This document shows positions 34,779-43,517 of a DNA stretch of 56,430 bases, in pieces (position 1 is the stretch's first letter; each line of letters begins with the position of its first letter). The notes beneath the pieces are model-generated. The model had not been told where the DNA came from, did no database searches, and saw only the letters and a list, made by a program, of their open reading frames with translations. Origin of the DNA: CBCXVS01 sp965178525 (lineage in GTDB: Bacteria > Tectomicrobia > Entotheonellia > Entotheonellales > Entotheonellaceae); assembly GCA_965178525.1 (NCBI GenBank), contig CBCXVS010000008.1, positions 1-56,430 of the forward strand, given 5' to 3'. Made by a program: the position numbers and the translations under genes.

Positions 34779-36161
34779 GTGAATGGTCGAAGGCAGAGGT
34801 GGCGTCACAACCTCATCATACGGCGCTCCAGCGTACTGACAGTATTCCTATTCACAAGTGTTCTTGCCGTGGGCGCTCAGCCACGCGACCCACGCTGGAC
34901 CCTTGAACAGTCTCTGCAACACGCTTTGAAATCCAGCCCCGACGTGCATGCCGCCCTCGCTGAGAAACAAATTGCGCTCAGTCAACTCGGCCGTGCTAAA
35001 GCCGGCCGTCTCCCACGCGCCACCTTCACGGGTATTCTCAGCCCTATCACCGGCGCCGAGGGCAACGCCGTCAATGGCGATACGGACGGTGATGATTTCG
35101 GTCCCTTTAGTAAAGGCAAATTGGAAGTGGTGCAACCCCTGTATACGTTTGGACGCCTGCGCCACGAAATACGCGCCGCCATGCAAGCCGTCGCCAGCCA
35201 AGACGCTGCAATGGAACGCGCGCGCCACGCCGTCATTGTGGCTATCAAGGAACTGCATTACAATCTCGCCCTCAGCCACCAACTCAAAGACCTTCTGGAC
35301 GAATCGCTCAAAAACTTTACCAAAGCGGTGGACAAGGTAGAGGAACGCCTCGAAGCCGAAGAAGGCAGCGTGACGGTACAAGATCTCCTTCGGCTACGCA
35401 TCGGTCAGGCGGGAGTTGCCAAGGAAATCTTCACCTTGGATCGGGCCATCATCGTGACGCGTGAGGCGCTCAAGCGGCAACTGGGCCTGCCGCGGGAAAC
35501 AGATTTTGCTCCGGCTGACACGCGCTTAGAACCAGTCGAACTGCAGTTGCAACCGCTTGCGTCTTACTTGCAACATGTCGACCAGCATCGGCCGGAGATC
35601 GCTCAGCTCACAGCGGGCTTGGCAGCGCGGAAAGCCCGCGTCAAGGCGGCGCGCGGCGCGTACTATCCATCGGTATTTCTGGCTGGCGGCTTTGAATATT
35701 CCGTGGCGCCAAACCGGGATGACCAAGACAGTCCCTTTGCCAGGGATTTCAATTTTTTTCGTGGCCCTGGCGTGGCGCTGGGTCTGCGTTGGCAACTCGA
35801 TTTCTGGACCACGCACGCCACGGTGGAAGAGCGCCTAGCCGAGTTGAATCAGCTTGAAACGCAAAAGCTCTCCGCCGAATCGGGCATCGCTCTGGATGTC
35901 CAACGCCGCTATCTCGAAGTACAAGAACAGCAAAACAAAATACAATCTGCCCAGCAGGCCCGCAAAGCCGCGCGGGCCTTACTCGTTACGACCCTGACCA
36001 ATTTCAACCTCGGGGTCGGTGAGGCCAAAGATGTCTTTACCAACTTAGGATTGTACGTCCGTATCCTAGGCGACTATTACAAAACGATCCGGGATTTCAA
36101 TATGGCCGCGGCGAACTTAACCCAAGCGACCGGCCAAGAAGTCACGATCCTCCGTTACTAG
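34779..36161 (+). CDS. TolC-type outer-membrane channel
   Basis: A GTG start after AAGGAG gives 460 residues. The N-terminal hydrophobic signal (residues 17-33) ends VLAVGAQ. The protein has the two-fold helical-hairpin layout of outer-membrane efflux proteins: LEQSLQHALKSSPDVHAALAEKQIALSQLGRAKAGRLP, then QPLYTFGRLRHEIRAAM, and a second half with LRWQLDFWTTHATVEERLAEL. TolC-type trimers span the outer membrane and periplasm to complete RND or ABC exporters. It follows the RND and CDP-alcohol genes, so it may export the product of that cluster. No membrane-fusion (adaptor) gene is present nearby. Confidence 0.85.
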   Translation: MNGRRQRWRHNLIIRRSSVLTVFLFTSVLAVGAQPRDPRWTLEQSLQHALKSSPDVHAALAEKQIALSQLGRAKAGRLPRATFTGILSPITGAEGNAVNGDTDGDDFGPFSKGKLEVVQPLYTFGRLRHEIRAAMQAVASQDAAMERARHAVIVAIKELHYNLALSHQLKDLLDESLKNFTKAVDKVEERLEAEEGSVTVQDLLRLRIGQAGVAKEIFTLDRAIIVTREALKRQLGLPRETDFAPADTRLEPVELQLQPLASYLQHVDQHRPEIAQLTAGLAARKARVKAARGAYYPSVFLAGGFEYSVAPNRDDQDSPFARDFNFFRGPGVALGLRWQLDFWTTHATVEERLAELNQLETQKLSAESGIALDVQRRYLEVQEQQNKIQSAQQARKAARALLVTTLTNFNLGVGEAKDVFTNLGLYVRILGDYYKTIRDFNMAAANLTQATGQEVTILRY

Positions 36162-36391
36162 TGCGCCTCCTGTCCATGCTCTCCACGCGCATCAACCGGA
36201 ACCGCTATCCGGGGTTGCCGGTCTTCCTCCTGCTGTGGACGATACCCATGACACCGCGTCACCGGCAAAGGCGGATATTTGCGTAGCGTGGTATCCGTAC
36301 GGGCCAGCAGACACATATAGAAGACACTGCCTCGTTTCGTTTCCGTCCGCTTGACATGTTGGCAGCTCTGACAGAGCCCTGGCTGCGTCAT
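36158..36391 (-). CDS. small four-cysteine protein
   Basis: The 77-residue protein has C-x2-C near its start (LCQSCQHVKRTETKRGSVFYMC) and a later C in LPVTRCHGY, forming a zinc-ribbon-like set of four Cys. The RGS-x-F-x-x-C and YPPLPVTRCHGY blocks recur in short hypothetical proteins I have seen in other bacteria. Its 3' end overlaps the end of the TolC-type gene by 4 bp on the opposite strand. Function unknown. Confidence 0.6.
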   Translation of the reverse strand: MTQPGLCQSCQHVKRTETKRGSVFYMCLLARTDTTLRKYPPLPVTRCHGYRPQQEEDRQPRIAVPVDARGEHGQEAH

Positions 36392-36521
36392 GGTCTCATT
36401 CTCCGTGTGTAAAGTGACATCTATGAGAAGCGAGCAGTTTACACCTGCATGCCATTATAATACCATGAGGCAACGTGACACGGGATATTCGCGACAGACA
36501 ACGACGCAGAGGGAGAAGATC

Positions 36522-37565
36522 GTGCAAAAAATCAAAGCAAGCGTCATTGGCGCCTCGGGTTATGGCGGAGCCGAGGCTGTGCGGCTTCTCGCCACCCACC
36601 CACAGGTTGATATTGTGCATGTCACAGCCGAAACGCAGCAGGGTCGGGACATGTCCGCTCTCTATCCCAATCTGCGACGCTTTGTCGACCAGACGATGGT
36701 CGCGATAGATGCCGAGCGCATTGGGCATGATTCCGATGTCACGTTCGCTTCGCTGCCCAGCGGCAAGGCCATGCACATGGTCCTTCCTATCTTGGAACAG
36801 GGCAGTAAAGTCATCGATATTGCCGCCGATTTCCGCCTACGCGACGCCTCCCTGTACCCGACCTGGTACAAGTTTGACCACGTGGCGCCAGAGTATCTGG
36901 GCGAAGCGGTGTATGGCCTGCCAGAACTGCATCGGGACGCCATCACGCAGACGCGGCTATTGGCGAATCCAGGGTGCTATCCGGCAGCGGCCCTGCTGGC
37001 GTTGATTCCTCTCATGCGAGCCCGGCAGGTCCGGACGTCGGGCATCATTATCGACGCCAAATCCGGGGTTTCCGGCGCCGGCCGGGGCGGGGGCGGCGGT
37101 TTTGGCTACGCTGAGGTGAATGAAAATCTGCGCGCCTACAGTGTGATCGGCCACAACCACACCGCCGAGATTGAGCAGGAATTGTCCGGCATCGCGGACG
37201 CGCCTGTCCAGGTCATGTTCACGCCCCACTTGGTCCCCATGACGCGTGGCATTCTGGCCACGGTGTACGCGCCCCTCACCGACACCCTGCGGGAATCGGA
37301 TGCCATCGGTCTCTACGAGGAGACGTATGGCGCGGAGCCGTTTGTACGCGTGCTGCACGATGCGTTACCCGAAACCAAAGCGACGCTGGGCTCCAACTAC
37401 TGTGATGTGACGGTCAAAATTGACGCACGGAACCAGGCGGCGATTGCCCTGGCTGCGATCGATAATCTAGGCCGTGGCGCAGCCGGACAAGCCGTGCAGA
37501 ACATGAACCTGATGTTTGGCCTACCGGAGACGATGGGGCTGGAATTCCCCGGGGTGTTTCCGTAG
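36522..37565 (+). CDS. argC: N-acetyl-gamma-glutamyl-phosphate reductase
   Basis: GTG 36522 follows GAGGGAGAAG. The 347-residue enzyme begins with the NADP-binding ASVIGASGYGGAEAVRLLATHPQVDI. The catalytic Cys is in LLANPGCYPAAALLALIPL (the family's NPGCYPT block), and SGVSGAGRGG and GHNHTAEIEQEL complete the active site. It reduces N-acetylglutamyl-5-phosphate in arginine synthesis, in the cytoplasm. Other arg genes are not next to it, so it is scattered rather than in an arg operon. An earlier in-frame start would add 44 residues not seen in the family. Confidence 0.95.
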   Translation: MQKIKASVIGASGYGGAEAVRLLATHPQVDIVHVTAETQQGRDMSALYPNLRRFVDQTMVAIDAERIGHDSDVTFASLPSGKAMHMVLPILEQGSKVIDIAADFRLRDASLYPTWYKFDHVAPEYLGEAVYGLPELHRDAITQTRLLANPGCYPAAALLALIPLMRARQVRTSGIIIDAKSGVSGAGRGGGGGFGYAEVNENLRAYSVIGHNHTAEIEQELSGIADAPVQVMFTPHLVPMTRGILATVYAPLTDTLRESDAIGLYEETYGAEPFVRVLHDALPETKATLGSNYCDVTVKIDARNQAAIALAAIDNLGRGAAGQAVQNMNLMFGLPETMGLEFPGVFP

Positions 37566-37747
37566 CCTTGGGCTTCACGCAGACGTCTGGACCCTATCTC
37601 TACCTCACGGTCTAGCGTGTGCGTGAGGATTTCTATGCCCATCCCTTACTACGTACGGATGTCGTGCGGGTGATAGAGGTAATAAGGACTTTTCTAGAGT
37701 ATGCCTGCAAGGCATAACTGACCCGTTACACAAAGGAACGAAACGAC

Positions 37748-39292
37748 ATGAATGGTGCAGAAAGCCTCGTGCGCACGCTGGTCGGTGGCGGGGTGAACGT
37801 GTGCTTCACCAATCCCGGTACGTCTGAGATGCACTTCGTCGCCGCACTGGATAAGGTCGATGGGATGCGCTGTGTCCTCGCCCTGTTCGAGGGCGTTGTG
37901 ACAGGCGCTGCCGACGGCTATTGGCGCATGGCCGAAAAGCCGGCGGCCACGCTCTTACACTTGGGGCCAGGACTCGGGAATGGGTTAGCGAATTTACACA
38001 ATGCCAAGAAAGCGAGTTCGGGTATCGTCAATATTGTCGGCGAGCATGCAACCCATCATATCCAGTACGATGCACCGCTCACGGCTGATATTGAAGGCAT
38101 TGCGCGGCCTGTTTCACACTGGGTCAAGACATCGACCGACGCCAAGGCCGTGGCGGCTGACGGCGCCGAGGCCATTGCGATCGCGTCGGCGCCTCCGGGA
38201 CAGATCGCCACGCTCATCCTCCCTGGCGATACGGCGTGGAACGAGGACAACGGCGCTGTACACGTGCCGGCTAGGCCCACACGCGCTACCGTTGCAGACG
38301 ACGTGATACGCCATACGGCTAGCGTTCTCGTGCATGGCGAGGGGACGATGCTCCTGCTTGCGGGTGACGGGATACGGGAGCGCGGCTTGGCGCTTGCGGG
38401 CGCCATTGCACACAAAACCGGCGCCCGTATTCTGGCGCAGGGCTCAAACGCGGTGTTACAACGTGGAGCGGGACGGGTGCCGGTCAACCGGGTGCCGTTC
38501 CCAGTCCCACAAGCACTTGATGTCCTCAAGGATGTAGAGCGCATGATCCTTGTCGGCGCAAAAGCGCCGGTCGCTTTCTTCGGTTACCCCGATCGGCCGA
38601 GTATGCTCACCCAACCCGGATGCGAATTTCACACGCTGACGGCGCTCGAAGACAACACGATCGACGCGCTCGAACGCCTCGCGGATGCGGTCAGCGCCAA
38701 GCCCGCGGATGCGCCCGTGCAACAGCCTTTCAAGCCGGACATGCCGTCGGGCGCACTCGACCCGGAGACAATTGCCGCCATCCTCGGCAATCTCATTCCC
38801 GAAAACGCCATCGTGATCGATGAGTCAGTCACAACGGGCCGCGGTTTTTATCCGCTGACCGCCGGCGCACCACCGCACGATTGGTTGCAGAACATGGGCG
38901 GCTCGATCGGCTATGGCATGCCCGTTGCCGTTGGCGCCGCCATCGCCTGTCCGGACCGCAGTGTTCTTGCCCTCGTTGGTGATGGCAGCGGCATGTATAC
39001 CGTGCAAGCCCTCTGGACGATGGCGCGTGAAGGACTGAATGTCACCGTGGTCATCTGGGCCAACCGGACGTATCAGATCCTCAAGGGTGAGTTCGACAAC
39101 GTTGGCGCTGGTAGCCCCGGGCACAAGGCGCGTGATATGCTCGATATCGATCGCCCAGACCTCGATTGGGTTGCCCTGGCCAAAGGGATGGGCGTTTCCG
39201 CCAGCCGTGTCAAGGACTGCGAGACGCTGACCCAGCAGTTGCAACGGGGCTTGGCAGAGGAAGGGCCGTATCTGATTGAAGTGGTGTTATGA
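37748..39292 (+). CDS. acetolactate-synthase-like ThDP enzyme
   Basis: The 514-residue protein starts at ATG 37748 after AAAGGAACG. It follows the ThDP-enzyme layout: an N-terminal PYR domain (VCFTNPGTSEMHFVAALDKVDGMRCVLALFEGVVTGAADGYWRM, with the Glu that activates ThDP in LFEG), a central domain, and a C-terminal PP domain (LVGDGSGMYTVQALWTMAREGLNVTVVIWAN, the GDG-x-N-type Mg/ThDP motif). It is shorter than catabolic acetolactate synthases and belongs to a less defined acetolactate-synthase-like group that may decarboxylate a 2-oxo acid. It precedes a split alpha/beta decarboxylase pair on the same strand. Confidence 0.85.
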   Translation: MNGAESLVRTLVGGGVNVCFTNPGTSEMHFVAALDKVDGMRCVLALFEGVVTGAADGYWRMAEKPAATLLHLGPGLGNGLANLHNAKKASSGIVNIVGEHATHHIQYDAPLTADIEGIARPVSHWVKTSTDAKAVAADGAEAIAIASAPPGQIATLILPGDTAWNEDNGAVHVPARPTRATVADDVIRHTASVLVHGEGTMLLLAGDGIRERGLALAGAIAHKTGARILAQGSNAVLQRGAGRVPVNRVPFPVPQALDVLKDVERMILVGAKAPVAFFGYPDRPSMLTQPGCEFHTLTALEDNTIDALERLADAVSAKPADAPVQQPFKPDMPSGALDPETIAAILGNLIPENAIVIDESVTTGRGFYPLTAGAPPHDWLQNMGGSIGYGMPVAVGAAIACPDRSVLALVGDGSGMYTVQALWTMAREGLNVTVVIWANRTYQILKGEFDNVGAGSPGHKARDMLDIDRPDLDWVALAKGMGVSASRVKDCETLTQQLQRGLAEEGPYLIEVVL

Positions 39293-39329
39293 GAGCGCGA
39301 TACGCCGTATGAGGTAAGGAGCCAGGATC

Positions 39330-39845
39330 ATGGCCGATGCGTCCATGTGGACGGACGATATCTATCGCATCCTGCGCGAGTGGGACGTGACGCAATTTTC
39401 TTATGTGCCCGATGCCGGCCATACCGTCGTGATTAACCGGTCGCTCGAAGACCCGGAGGTCCATTCTGTGCCTCTGACCACGGAAGAGGAGGGGGTTGCC
39501 ATGCTTGCCGGCGCGCATCTCGGCGGTGCGCGGGGGGTCGTGTTGATGCAATCGAGCGGCGTCGGCAACTGTGTCAATATGTTTTCGCTCGTTAAAAATG
39601 GACAGTTTCCGATGCTGGTGCTCGTGAGTATGCGCGGGGATTTTGGCGAAGGGAATCCCTGGCAGATGCCCATGGGGCAGGCGACACAGCCGATCCTGGA
39701 AACCTGCGGATTTATCTGTATGCGTGCCGAGCAGCCTGAAGACGTGGCGTCAACCCTACAGGCGGCTTGTACCATGGTGTTTCAGTCCGGTCAAGCCGTT
39801 GCCGTATTGCTGACCCAGCAATTGATCGGCGCAAAAGCATTTTAA
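39330..39845 (+). CDS. ThDP decarboxylase alpha subunit (sulfo/phosphonopyruvate type)
   Basis: The 171-residue protein starts at ATG 39330 after AAGGAGCCAGG. It is a PYR-type half enzyme: YVPDAGHTVVINRSLEDPEVHSVPLTTEEEGVAMLAGAHLGGARGVVLMQSSGVGNCVNMFSL, with the cofactor-activating Glu in TEEEG, and GDFGEGNPWQMPMGQATQPILE. Such halves pair with a PP-type beta subunit, here the gene at 39913. ComD/ComE-type pairs decarboxylate sulfopyruvate or phosphonopyruvate. The exact substrate cannot be read from the sequence. Confidence 0.82.
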   Translation: MADASMWTDDIYRILREWDVTQFSYVPDAGHTVVINRSLEDPEVHSVPLTTEEEGVAMLAGAHLGGARGVVLMQSSGVGNCVNMFSLVKNGQFPMLVLVSMRGDFGEGNPWQMPMGQATQPILETCGFICMRAEQPEDVASTLQAACTMVFQSGQAVAVLLTQQLIGAKAF

Positions 39846-39878
39846 GGGCCTGGGCGGCATAAGATGAAAACCGGATCC

Positions 39879-39905
39879 GCGAAGGACGCGAAGGGACGCA
39901 AAGGG
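39879..39905 (+). repeat. GCGAAGGGAC-type tandem repeat
   Basis: Three imperfect units (GCGAAGGAC, GCGAAGGGAC, GCAAAGGG) lie directly before the beta-subunit gene. They may affect its leader, since the start ATG follows by 8 bases. Confidence 0.5.
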
Positions 39906-39912
39906 AAAAGGA

Positions 39913-40526
39913 ATGGCCATGGTGAACGATATCTTCCGTGCCGGAACAACGGCGACGCTGAGTCCGCTTGGTGAACTCGACCGTTGTGTGGCGGTGCCGC
40001 AACTCGTAGGTGACCCGAATGATTTCCTGATCATTGCCGGTCTTGCCGGCACAGCAAAGGACACGGCGCATCTCTGCGAGCCGCATGCCAACTATTATGC
40101 CTGTGCCGGTGTCATGGGTGGGGCCACCGCCATGGGGCTCGGTCTCGCGCTGTCGCAGCCGACACGGCGCGTGCTCGTGATAACGGGTGACGGTGAATTG
40201 CTTATGAACGTGGGTTCGCTTGCGACGGTCGCGATTATGAACCCGCCGAATCTATCTATTCTTTGTGTGGACAATGGCCATTATGGCGAAACCGGATATC
40301 AGAAAAGTTATAACATCGCTGGGTGTAAATCTCGCGTCCATGGCAGCCGGAGCCGGTATTACGGCCGTACGGACGGTGACGCAGGAAGCCGACATCGCGG
40401 AAGCGGCTACTCTCATACGGCAAATGGATGGCCCCGCGTTCGTCCTCCTCAAGGTGAAAACCGACCGACCCGCCGAAGATGCGGCGTTCTCTGGACGCGG
40501 CCTGGACCAAACACCGCTTTCGGTAA
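39913..40526 (+). pseudogene. ThDP decarboxylase beta subunit with two frameshifts
   Basis: The first part matches the PP domain of the ComE/phosphonopyruvate decarboxylase type: CAGVMGGATAMGLGLALSQPTRRVLVITGDGELLMNVGSLATVAIM, then LCVDNGHYGETGYQKS. The family frame is lost twice. Near 40309-40314, TATAACATC appears to carry one extra A; without it the frame continues as SYTSLGVNLASMAAGAGITAVRTV. At 40461-40468 the sequence CCGACCGA looks like a 4-bp tandem duplication; one copy fewer would give KTDPPKMRRSLDAAWTKHRFR and a stop at 40524-40526, the normal family end. With the alpha subunit intact, the enzyme would lack its partner, so the pair is probably dead or the gene needs re-sequencing. 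Confidence 0.75.
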
Positions 40527-40751
40527 GCGCTCCTTGGCATGGGCTGACGGTCTTGTCTGGCGTTATGTTTGGACCGCTGTCTGCCATGGTCAGCACACGG
40601 CTGGCACAGCAGATGGCGTCCTGTGCTAGTTCAGCGTGCATCTGCTTATCTTCCCTTTGATTTTCGCCCATTTGTCCGGAGAAATAATAGATGTCGAATT
40701 TTGTCGAGTTACGAAGGCGCTTCAGCCACGGTATTCGCGTTTCTATACAAC

Positions 40752-40897
40752 TAATCCACAGATTTTCCACAGGACGAAGTCCATGCATTTCTCGTGCCCT
40801 GCATGCCTCTATCAAATAGCAATATCGCACCTAAGCGGAAACGCGAGCGCAATACCCGGCTAGTTTCACGTGGAACATTTTCCACATCTGTGGAAGA
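40752..40897. other. cluster of DnaA-box-like 9-mers beside a parS-like site
   Basis: TAATCCACA (40752-40760), TTTTCCACA (40763-40771), TTTTCCACA (40878-40886) and TGTGGAAGA (40889-40897, reverse of TCTTCCACA) resemble the DnaA box TTATCCACA with one or two mismatches each. The last two also form an inverted repeat (TTCCACA-TC-TGTGGAA). A parS-like site lies at 40862-40877. Together they look like a replication-origin region. Against this, both neighbouring genes converge here, the reverse of a typical origin, and no dnaA, rep or parAB gene is nearby. A hairpin terminator is the plain alternative. Confidence 0.4.
40862..40877. promoter_or_regulatory. parS-like partition site
   Basis: AGTTTCACGTGGAACA differs at two of 16 positions from the common bacterial parS sequence TGTTTCACGTGAAACA. 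Its core is one base from the perfect palindrome GTTCCACGTGGAAC. ParB/Spo0J binds such sites near origins. No other close match was noticed in the window. Confidence 0.5.
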
Positions 40898-40934
40898 ATG
40901 TTGGCAGCGCGTCACGAATGGCTGATACACGACA

Positions 40935-43508
40935 TCAAAAAGGTAGTAAACCGAAACGGTTTTGCAAAGCCGCATCCACTAACGGTGGTAGGCAGGCCGC
41001 AGCGGTTTCCACAGCCATATCCTGTGTCACAATTTTAAAGAGCGGCGTGCCAGTCTTCACTCCTTGTGCATTCTCCACTAGGATGTCCACGACGACACCA
41101 TCCACGGGACTTGGAAGTTCCGTAAACATTTTCATGGCTTCCAGCAATGCCAGGGTTTGGCCAACAGATACTTCCGAACCAACCTCGACAAATGGAGGGG
41201 TGCCGGGTTCAGGGTAATGGTAAATCGTCGCCTCCATAGGAGACAATAATTCGCCATGCCGCAGCATGGCCGGACGCAGGGCATCGCTCAGGAGGTGGTG
41301 GAGCTGGGAGACCGTGGCCGTATCGTGAAGATACGCAGGCCGTGTCAAGGAAAGGTCATCGTTGATCGTTAGCAAGGTATGAAGTTGGGTGTGCTCCAGG
41401 GCGTTGATGAGCGCACACACGACCGGCATAGGCGCCTGCAGCCAAGCGATGAGGTCTTGCAAGAGAGCCGCCGCCGCATCCGGCGACAGACTCGGATCGC
41501 TCGTCAGGAGAGACGCCAGCACATGCTCATACTCGGAGCTATGCGTCAGCTGGTCCATGGGCGTGCCGCACAACGCCGTAAAACGTGCAGACGACCTCGC
41601 GAGTACCTCCCACAGCGCCTCGGTCGTCTGCCGGAACGCCATGCCTTGTTGCGTTTCTTCCTCGTGCAGGGACACACCGAGTTCCTCGGCCAATTCCCAC
41701 AACACCTCTAACGGCGCCAGCGGACGGGTTTCGGTTTGTCCGAGACGCTTCATATAGTACGCCAACAAGCGACTAGGATGCGCCAACCCCGTCTCCAACG
41801 TCTCATGCAACACGCGGGCAAATATAGCTGTATCATGTACCGCCGGGCGCCGCGGAAAAGTCGGCAGAAGCGACAGCACCGCCTGTTTCTGCGCCGTGAC
41901 CACGGCCACAAGAGCCATCCACAGTAAACTCGTATCTGTGCGAAACGCCGTTTCCGGCGGTAAAGCGCGCATCAGTGTCAGCAAACCGAGCATAGGCTGG
42001 AGATTGGTTTGCAACTCGGGATTACCGTGTACTTGCAACGCGGTCTCGAGCGTAGCCATCAGGCCATCGAGCGTGGCATGGCGTGTGGTACCCGATACAA
42101 TGATGAGAGCAAAATTCGCGTCATAACTGGGAACAATCCAGGGGTGATGCCGTTGTAGCAGACCACTGGCATCGATACGTACCGGGTCCTGCAACGCCGG
42201 AACGGGATCGAGGCGCAAGGTGTGTACCACGCCGCCCAGGACCGGGCTCAGATCCTCGTGCCAAGCATTCAAACGGACCTCAATTGCGTCCCCCACGCAG
42301 GTGATATCGGTTTGCCGAAAATCGAGCCGTTCGCCGGCGGCGACGCGCTGCTGCAGCTCAACTAAGCTGATGCGTTCCCCCTGGACACGCGCAATTCCTT
42401 CGGTAACCGCGTGCTCCACCTGAATACGCGGATTCACTTCGAGAAAATAGGCGTCACCTTGCTCATCAATGAGAAATTCCACCGTGGCGGCCCCGCGTAG
42501 CTGTATCGTCTGTCCCAAACGCAAGGCATCGGCACAAATGCGTTCGAGCGTCGCTTTGCGCTGCCGTAAACTGGTGATACGCGCCGCATGCATGTGAGGA
42601 TTGAGCGCCTGGATTTCCACCTCGATGGCCGCCGGATGCAGGGCCAGTTCGATAAATTTCTGATAGCCATGGTTCTGCAGCGAACAATCCCGCGCGGCAA
42701 AATGGACCACGGTCTCGCCATCGCCAAAGAGCTGCACCTCCCAATGCAGCGGCCGGGGAATATTGAGTTCGAGCAGCACACCCTTACGCGCATCCGCCTC
42801 CGCCGGGGAAACGCCGATTTCCGCCCACAATTTGGTGAGGGCTTCGACGATGAGGTCGCTGGCCTGCGCTCCCTGTAAAGCCTCAGGGCTCAGGACGCGC
42901 TGACCTTTCCCACCTCCGCCAGCGGGATGCTTTAAGCGCATCGGGTAGTCGGGATAGCGTTGCGCCATGGCGAGCATTCGCCGTACGGTCTCGGCAGCGA
43001 TGGCGTCCTGCGGATGCGTCTGGGCATAAGCGATCAGCGTATCATCTCCCGGAATGACGGGAATACCTAACTGCTTGGCAAGCGCAATCGCCGAGTCTTT
43101 ATCCCCCACTGCGCGCAGCGTCTCCGGCGTGGGGCCGATGAACCGCATACCAGCCTGCTGCACACGTTCAGCGAACTCAGCACTTTCAGCCAGGAAACCA
43201 TACCCCGGATAGACCGCATCCATATCATGCGCCTTGGCAATTCGGAGCACCGCCTCGACATCCGTATATTCCTGCACGTAATGTACGTGGTCCGCGGGGA
43301 CATCGACGATCCAGGGAGCAGCACGTCGCCCTTCGGCGATCCATTCTTTCGACGATACAATCACATGCGGCTGTTGCCACTGACACCGCTCGTACACTTC
43401 GAGTGTCTCAAAGGCGATCGGACCCCGGCACACCAAGAGCGTACGCATGGTTTCCACAGGTATGGACGGGCTTGACAGAGACATGGAGGTGTGCTTTCTA
43501 TCAATCAC
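40935..43508 (-). CDS. acyl-CoA carboxylase alpha chain (biotin carboxylase plus biotin carrier)
   Basis: The protein is 857 residues from GTG 43508 (ATG 43484 and 43448 are other possible starts). Biotin carboxylase comes first: MDAVYPGYGFLAESAEFAERV, the ATP-grasp loop HPAGGGGKGQRVLS, and FLEVNPRIQVEHAVTEGI. The C-terminal biotinyl domain has EAMKM (about 790-794), with Lys 793 as the biotin site. Between them, about residues 500-720 form a helical region I do not recognise. The enzyme charges biotin with CO2 and passes it to the carboxyltransferase encoded by the previous gene (43518-45158), 9 bp upstream. Likely substrates are acetyl-, propionyl-, methylcrotonyl- or geranyl-CoA; the sequence does not decide. 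Confidence 0.88.
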   Translation of the reverse strand: MIDRKHTSMSLSSPSIPVETMRTLLVCRGPIAFETLEVYERCQWQQPHVIVSSKEWIAEGRRAAPWIVDVPADHVHYVQEYTDVEAVLRIAKAHDMDAVYPGYGFLAESAEFAERVQQAGMRFIGPTPETLRAVGDKDSAIALAKQLGIPVIPGDDTLIAYAQTHPQDAIAAETVRRMLAMAQRYPDYPMRLKHPAGGGGKGQRVLSPEALQGAQASDLIVEALTKLWAEIGVSPAEADARKGVLLELNIPRPLHWEVQLFGDGETVVHFAARDCSLQNHGYQKFIELALHPAAIEVEIQALNPHMHAARITSLRQRKATLERICADALRLGQTIQLRGAATVEFLIDEQGDAYFLEVNPRIQVEHAVTEGIARVQGERISLVELQQRVAAGERLDFRQTDITCVGDAIEVRLNAWHEDLSPVLGGVVHTLRLDPVPALQDPVRIDASGLLQRHHPWIVPSYDANFALIIVSGTTRHATLDGLMATLETALQVHGNPELQTNLQPMLGLLTLMRALPPETAFRTDTSLLWMALVAVVTAQKQAVLSLLPTFPRRPAVHDTAIFARVLHETLETGLAHPSRLLAYYMKRLGQTETRPLAPLEVLWELAEELGVSLHEEETQQGMAFRQTTEALWEVLARSSARFTALCGTPMDQLTHSSEYEHVLASLLTSDPSLSPDAAAALLQDLIAWLQAPMPVVCALINALEHTQLHTLLTINDDLSLTRPAYLHDTATVSQLHHLLSDALRPAMLRHGELLSPMEATIYHYPEPGTPPFVEVGSEVSVGQTLALLEAMKMFTELPSPVDGVVVDILVENAQGVKTGTPLFKIVTQDMAVETAAACLPPLVDAALQNRFGLLPF

Positions 43509-43517
43509 AAGGACGTA

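Noticed and set aside
40752..40897. A confident call of oriC.
   Set aside because: Each DnaA-like 9-mer has at least one mismatch, flanking genes converge, and no replication gene is adjacent; kept only as a possible site.
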